A stretch of 51,375 bases of DNA from contig NW_003314309.1 of the NCBI RefSeq assembly GCF_000143415.4, positions 1,412,100-1,463,474 of the forward strand. The letters run 5' to 3'. Numbering within the stretch: position 1 is the stretch's first letter; each line of letters starts with the position of its first letter. The notes under the pieces were generated by a model that saw only the letters and a list, made by a program, of their open reading frames with translations, was not told the origin of the DNA and made no database searches. Source of the DNA: Selaginella moellendorffii (taxonomy: Eukaryota > Streptophyta > Lycopodiopsida > Selaginellales > Selaginellaceae). Made by a program: the position numbers and the translations under genes. This document shows, one piece after another, positions 46,568 through 51,375 of the stretch.

Positions 46568-48008
46568 TTACTGAAAACAAGAGCCAAAAAGCTCTTTGAT
46601 GTCCACCTTCCACTCCCAATCGTCGTCCTCGACACAGAAACCAACCTAAGAAAAGGCAAATGAAGAACAAAGCAAAACAAAGCATGTTAACAAAACCTCT
46701 GGCATTTCCCGGGCAACTGCTGGGGCTGTGGGAGGAATCAAACCGCGAAGTTGAAGGCGCCTCCGTGCACGTAGTTTAAAAACATCCTGCAAGGTAGAAC
46801 AAAAAACACTAATACAAAGACAAACGCAAACAAAATTATTACCATGGGTGTGGATGAAGAAGCTCCATGAGCGTGAGCAGCAGCCGGAGGAGGCGATAGC
46901 ACTGGCTCAGCTGGGAGGAGAGCAGCAGCTGGGAGGACAGGAGCTAGATCAGCCGGGAGAGGAGGCTGTAGTGCTGCCGGATCTGCATCAGTCTCTGGAG
47001 CGTGTGGAGCAGTCTCTGGGGTATGTGGAGCTTCATCAAGTGGAACAGCTTCGCCCTTTAGAAACCTTGGTCGTTTCCTCTTTTGCTCGTCGCATTCCAA
47101 CTCTGGTGGCACAGGAGCGGCAGGCTCGATCTCTGGAGGTGGCACTGGAGCGGCAGGAGGAGGCGCTGGCAGCACTAGAGCGACAAGATCCTGTAGAGGC
47201 GTAACTGATCAGAAGCTCTGTGAGAAGGATTTCTTACATTAAGGCGCTCCTCCTCGTCATCGCATTCCATCACTGGTGGCACTGGAGCGGCAGGAGGAGG
47301 CGCTGGCAGCACTAGAGCGCCAGGATCCTGTAGAAGCGTAACTGATCAGAAGCTCTGTGAGAAGGATTTCTTACATTAAGGCGCTCCTCCTCGTCATCGC
47401 ATTCCATCACTGGTGGCACTGGAGCGGCAGGGTCCAGTGGCGCTGGCAGGGCTAGAGCGGCAGGGTCCTGTAGAGGAGTGAACTGATCATGAGCTCCGCA
47501 AGAAGGATTCTTACCTTAAAGCGCTCCTCGCATTCCATCTCTGGTAGTGCTGGAGTGGCAGGGTCCATCCCTGGAAGTGGCGCTGGTAGCGCGAGAGCGG
47601 CAAGGTCCTGTACAGGCGTGAATTGAAGGAGCTCCGCAAGAAGGATTCTTACCTTAAAGCGCTCCTCGCATTCCATCTCTGGTAGCGCTGGAGTGGCAGG
47701 GTCCATCCCTGGAAGTGGCGCTGGTAGCGCGAGAGCGGCAAGGTCCTGTACAGGCGTGAACTGAAGGAGCTCCGCAAGAAGGATTCTTACCTCAAAGCGC
47801 TCCTCGCATTTCATCTCTGGTATTGCTGGAGCGGCAGATTCCATCCCTGGTCGCGGCGCTGGCGGAGCTGGAGCCATCCTTGGCAGCGGCGCTGGCGGCG
47901 CTGGAGCGGCACGATCCTGTAGACGCGAGACTGATCAGGAGCTGCGCGAGAAAGATTTCTTACCTTAAGGCGCTCGCCGTCGCCGTCGCCGTCGCCCCCC
48001 ATCCCCAT
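46568..48008 (-). CDS. Proline/alanine-rich protein built from tandem exon-intron units (9 exons, novel)
   Basis: I do not recognise the family. Exons 48008-47964, 47916-47791, 47745-47653, 47607-47515, 47467-47375, 47327-47238, 47190-46843, 46786-46697 and 46645-46568 all have GT-AG borders, all introns are phase 0, and the product is 351 aa. Exons 2-6 and the start of exon 7 are repeats: D-x-A-AL-LPAP, a P/A-rich middle, then (M/L)EC-EER(F/L) followed by a donor. Exons 3-5 are each exactly 93 nt and introns 2-6 are 45-47 nt, giving a 137-140 bp period. The N-terminus is MGMGGDGDGDGERLK. The C-terminal VGFCVEDDDWEWKVDIKELF looks like a real conserved acidic/aromatic motif. No signal peptide or membrane segment. 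Confidence 0.7.
47190..47916 (-). repeat. ~138-bp tandem repeat, each unit one exon plus one intron
   Basis: Repeat starts at 47916, 47745, 47607, 47467, 47327 and 47190 (exon 5' ends on the minus strand). The units 47745-47608 and 47607-47468 are almost identical, and the pair 47467-47191 forms a second, more divergent subfamily with CGATGACGAGGAGGAGCG. Each unit carries its own splice donor and acceptor. Confidence 0.88.
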
Positions 48009-48190
48009 TTCTAGGGTTCTTCGTTACAACGGCTAGTTTTAAGATTTTGGGGAGCTTCTACAACACGCTCCCCCTGTTAGAAAACATCCCCCGTAATTAA
48101 GCAAAATGAGAAAGCTATATTACATATAAACGCAAAGAAACTACGCCATCGTCTCCATCTCCTGGCTCCTCTTCTGCGAAGCCCACTTCC

Positions 48191-49355
48191 ATGGCGTTGC
48201 CTTCTTGGATCGAGATGGATTCCAGCTTCGCCGCCGTCCCGGCCTTGGCGTTCTCTCCAATCTCTGGGGTCTTGCAACAGAGGAGCGTCAGAACAAGCTC
48301 ATTAAACAGTGCGTTCTCTCTTCTTTCTTACAATAAAGGTTTCAACACCATTAGAAAAGAAGAAGATAGCTACTTTGAACATCCTCGCTGCAATATCCCC
48401 ACCATTGCACCAAAACAAAAGGGAAAGAAACAGAAAATGAATGCAGACAGGAGGTCTTTAGGAAGAGGATCCTACGTAGCAGCATTGAGGCTCTTGCTCA
48501 GGCGGACACAAAGCCAATGCCTTTGCTCTTGTTTGCCCTCACACAAGAGAATGGCCTATATGTCCCTGTAAAGAAAGCATCATCCACGGGATGGAGAACT
48601 TCGGCAAATCGAGTATACATTAACGTCGTCACTTGGTGCTTGCAAGGAGTAATGAGGCCCGCCCTTGAGGTTGGAATACAACGCGTTCGCGGCCTTTTGA
48701 TGTCAAAAAAACGAACGGGGACCACTTACGAGAAGTTTGCTGCTCCACTTCCTGTGCTTCGTTGTAAATTTCTCGGCTTGTGCGTGAGGCAATGGCAATG
48801 CATTGGACAGACCAGATGCATTTCTGTTCCACGAAGGAAAGAAAGAAAATAAAGCAAAAAACAGAAGACTTAGTACCAGATGACCCATACATCTGGACTG
48901 AATGGAGTGATGCGCATTCACCATGAATACTTGGAGAGAATAGATACTATCACTGTTTTAGGCTTGTTAATATCTGGAGAACATAGATTTCAGAAAAAAG
49001 AGTGTACCAGTGAACCAGATTTTTACAGAAGTCGTTGGAAGCATTGCGCTCATGTTCCCGTTTGAAGAAGCTCTAAATTGGACTTCGACTTCGGTTCTCT
49101 GCAAAGAAAAAGACCATCAGAATCGTTGAAATCCATTGGTATACAAGCAAGGAAACCTCGGCCTTTTCACAAGATGGGGTATGTACTGAGCACTAGGAAT
49201 CGTTTCACAGCCCAAAAGATTATGTCGCTGCAAGCCTCTAATGTCTCTCGATATCATTGACCAGTTCCAAAGGTTGGAGGAAGAATGTAAGAACACTCTC
49301 AATCTCAATAGAAATCCGGATCCAGATGGGAGCCGCAGTGAAAGATTTGGAAGAT
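48191..49355 (+). CDS. Possible multi-exon gene, structure unresolved
   Basis: Several plus-strand segments look coding but lie in different frames. They are a Met-initiated piece at 48191 (MALPSWIEMDSSFAAVPALA, plausible N-terminus), EVFRKRILRSSIEALAQADT running to TQENGLYVPVKKASSTGWR (about 48450-48600), VNQIFTEVVGSIALMFPFEE (about 49010-49080), and PKRLCRCKPLMSLDIIDQFQ with RLEEECKNTLNLNRNPDPDG (about 49210-49340). GT and AG dinucleotides are available between them, so a multi-exon gene is possible; a decayed gene is equally possible. I recognise no family. The promoter side is shared with the divergent repeat gene, 182 bp from its start codon. Confidence 0.35.
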
Positions 49356-49435
49356 CAGGCTGAGCGAACTCCATGTGGTATACTTCAAGAAGAAGAAAAA
49401 TACTCAGCTCTCTATGGAGCCAGAGAGCTGGATAA

Positions 49436-49552
49436 TCCCACCACCATGTTCATATGGTCCTCCCACTCACTCCCAGTTTATAGATCACCCTGATCTCCAA
49501 AGTCTATAATATTGTAGCAACCAGGCAAAACAAATATCTTTGAAAACTTTAA
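49436..49552 (+). repeat. Left arm of an inverted repeat
   Basis: Matches the reverse complement of 51171-51306. Shared blocks are TCCCACCAC-ATGTTCATATGG, CCCACTC-CTCCCAGTTTATAG, a CAC-CTGA run, AAAGTCTATAATAT and AATATCTTTGAAAACTTTAA, in the same order. The F-box gene lies between the arms. Confidence 0.8.
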
Positions 49553-49614
49553 CTTCGTACCTTTTGTTAGTTTGCATTAAAGCGGCTTAACCCTTAGGGG
49601 AAAAGAAAAGGGTT

Positions 49615-50610
49615 ATGGCATCGCGCAAGAGGGCGTGGGCAGGGATGTCCGGCCTTATGCCGGAGCTAGTCAGGGAGATCCTTCGCAGGCTCCCTTTCTC
49701 AGGTGTTCTAAGGGCAAGATGTGTGTGCCAGGTGTGGAGATCTGTGGTGGATGCACCCAGCTTCCGGAGCTCGTACAGGGACAGTGCCAAACTCTTCCTA
49801 GATAGCAATTCGATCCAGGACAGCAGCGGCGTGATGTTGCGATGGGCGCCGCAGCACTTTGAAAACGTGGAGAGGGATGTCCCCGACCCCGACTGGCTGT
49901 GCGCAGTGTCCCAGGACAAGCGCCTCGTCCTGGCGCGCTCCTCGCAGGAAAGGAGGCTCTTCGTCGGGAGTCCCTTCGTGGGCAAGTGGGAGGAGATCCC
50001 CTACCTGCGATTTGGGGACATGTCCAGGGTCTGCCTCTTTGCTGCCGCTTCGATTTCTCCTCCCGGGGATTACAAGGTTGTGGTGTGGTTCTCGGATGGC
50101 ACGCTCTACACCTTCGTTCGCGGGCAGGTGGCGTGGATTCCTGCCAAAGGGGACGTCGCCCCTGGATCGATCCCGGTGCTGCTAGATGGTGTAGTGTATT
50201 GTACTGCTTCGCGCGATCAAAAGTGGCTCCTCCAGTATGACTTGACACGCAACAAGTTTTTCTATTCGCATCTCTATGATAAAGTTGGTGATGGTGTCTG
50301 CGTTGCTGCATGGGCCAACAAACTCTACGTGCTCGTGCTGAATGCAGAGAAGAAAGGTAGAGTGGAGGTTTGGGAAGTTCATATTGAAGTAAAAGAAATC
50401 TGGACTGAATTTTTGAGTGAGTATGTTGTGGGTTTGGAGGCTGGGGAATTTAGATTTACTGGGCAAATTGAGAGTGTTCTCAACTTTTCTTGCTCTTGCA
50501 AAGGAGGTAAGAAGAGCAAGGTTTGCTTTTCGTATGATGTGAATTCAAAGACTTGGACTAGACAAGGGTTTACTTGCTCAATAGCTGTGCCAATACAACT
50601 TGTTTACTGA
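49615..50610 (+). CDS. F-box protein with beta-propeller-like C-terminus
   Basis: Intronless, 331 aa. The N-terminal F-box GLMPELVREILRRLPFSGVL, ARCVCQVWRSVVDAPSFRSS would bind Skp1 (ASK) in an SCF ubiquitin ligase. The rest shows beta-strand repeats (DYKVVVWFSDGTLYTFVRG, KWLLQYDLTRNKFFY, NKLYVLVLNAEKKGRVEVWE) of the kelch/FBA-associated type found in large plant F-box families. The target is unknown. It sits between the two arms of an inverted repeat, so mobilisation or local duplication of the segment is possible. Frame and composition are intact. Confidence 0.82.
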   Translation: MASRKRAWAGMSGLMPELVREILRRLPFSGVLRARCVCQVWRSVVDAPSFRSSYRDSAKLFLDSNSIQDSSGVMLRWAPQHFENVERDVPDPDWLCAVSQDKRLVLARSSQERRLFVGSPFVGKWEEIPYLRFGDMSRVCLFAAASISPPGDYKVVVWFSDGTLYTFVRGQVAWIPAKGDVAPGSIPVLLDGVVYCTASRDQKWLLQYDLTRNKFFYSHLYDKVGDGVCVAAWANKLYVLVLNAEKKGRVEVWEVHIEVKEIWTEFLSEYVVGLEAGEFRFTGQIESVLNFSCSCKGGKKSKVCFSYDVNSKTWTRQGFTCSIAVPIQLVY

Positions 50611-51375
50611 GCTTTTTAAATTTATATAAACGGTCTATGAGATGAAATGAACTAAAATTTTAATGAAAAGGAATATTTTCATTTAAACTGATAATCCAAT
50701 CCTCCCTGATAACCTCTTAGGTTATACAAATTGAATGTCCAAACTGCAAACGCTCTTGCTAGGTAAATGTCAATCCTCATGGGTCTTTTTGCGATGGGAT
50801 TGTACTTGTGTGGGGCTAGTAGAGTGTCTTTCCACAGAAGTACATGACTGTCTTTGATTTATACCACATGCAACAAAATCAAGCAGTGTAATTCCTTATA
50901 ATTGTATCAACAATTGCTGGGCTAAAAAAGGACATGGATCTGTTCATCCAGGTTAGAGCTGATTGAGTTATGGCTTACATGAGAGTAGTGATACTTAACA
51001 TTTTATATAAAACCTTTGTTACAAATGAATTAAGAAAAAGTTCAAGATGAAGGAATCTCCTAAAATATGTTTGGATATTTTAGCTATAGTGGATAAGTAA
51101 TTTCCTGTGTTTTTAGGGCTAGCACCAGGTTACAAATATCCGTATGCTATAGCCCTATTATTTTCTTCATTAAAGTTTTCAAAGATATTCTAAACTACCA
51201 TAAAGTTTTTTGTATGATCGCTATAGACATATTATAGACTTTATTCAGAGTGACCTATAAACTGGGAGTGGGAGTGGGCAAACCATATGAACATTGTGGT
51301 GGGAGTATTCATAGACTTTAGTTTCAAGCACCCTAGACGAAAAAGAGGAAGATTAATTAGCACAACTGCATTGCT
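50611..51375. other. AT-rich 3' end of window
   Basis: No gene seen. Contains the right inverted-repeat arm and the likely 3' untranslated region of the F-box gene. Confidence 0.5.
51171..51306 (-). repeat. Right arm of an inverted repeat
   Basis: Reverse complement of the arm at 49436-49552 (see that entry), slightly longer through small insertions. The outer flanks of the two arms are unrelated, so the similarity ends sharply. No target-site duplication is evident by eye. Confidence 0.8.

Noticed and set aside
46848-47204. Plus-strand open frame of 118 aa opposite the repeat gene
   Set aside because: Glu/Gln/Leu-rich complement of the proline-rich exon. The splice signals and the continuing exons are all on the minus strand.
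47190-47916. Regularly spaced repeats as a possible CRISPR array
   Set aside because: The period is exon plus intron with splice signals in a eukaryotic gene. The spacers are not unique and no cas genes occur.

Overview
The window reads as nuclear DNA of a seed-free vascular plant, most likely a lycophyte such as Selaginella moellendorffii. The species is an inference. The grounds are plant-specific families (bifunctional P5CS, a group IIb WRKY factor, long intronless PPR genes, TAXI-type proteins), very small GT-AG introns (about 45-100 nt), high gene density, and two genes for motile cilia (IFT20 and DRC1). Seed plants with non-motile sperm generally lack the latter two.

Layout. 1-1.9 kb: no gene; C22 tract and a small AT-rich duplication. 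2.0-5.6 kb (-): P5CS, proline synthesis. 6.1-9.4 kb (-): VPS51, a tethering-complex subunit. 9.5-16.4 kb: a duplicated block with a broken FAD-oxidoreductase copy, scattered oxidoreductase and PPR debris, then two intact tandem FAD-linked oxidoreductases of fungal type, each preceded by antisense scraps of a neighbouring PPR gene. 16.6-18.3 kb (-): that PPR gene. 18.5-19.3 kb (-): a hemerythrin (HHE) protein with a mitochondrial-type presequence. 20.7-22.3 kb: an alpha-tubulin pseudogene with two internal segments inverted in place. 22.6-23.1 kb (-): a frameshifted remnant. 23.1-25.3 kb (+): a PPR gene. 25.3-26.2 kb (-): TENA/THI-4 protein. 26.4-27.0 kb (-): IFT20. 27.0-29.0 kb (+): BIOF, biotin synthesis, with a peroxisomal SKL end. 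29.2-31.8 kb (+): two tandem TAXI/EDGP-like proteins. 32.3-32.7 kb (+): NF-YB. 33.4-35.8 kb (-): WRKY factor with a W-box-rich upstream region. 38.1-40.5 kb (-): purple acid phosphatase. 40.7-42.5 kb (-): PPR gene. 42.6-43.6 kb (+): HD-domain phosphohydrolase. 43.7-46.0 kb (-): DRC1. 46.6-48.0 kb (-): an unrecognised proline/alanine-rich gene built from tandem exon-intron units. 48.2-49.4 kb (+): unresolved coding traces. 49.6-50.6 kb (+): F-box gene lying between inverted repeats.

The genes do not form one pathway. The most notable observations are the fungal-type oxidoreductase cluster and its duplication footprint, the internally inverted tubulin pseudogene, the exon-intron repeat gene, two divergent gene pairs with start codons only about 31 and 45 bp apart, and the co-location of two cilium genes. 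Exon borders were read by eye from splice consensus and protein conservation. For IFT20, TENA, HHE, WRKY and the repeat gene the reading frame was checked arithmetically; for the other multi-exon genes only the outer limits and selected junctions were checked.
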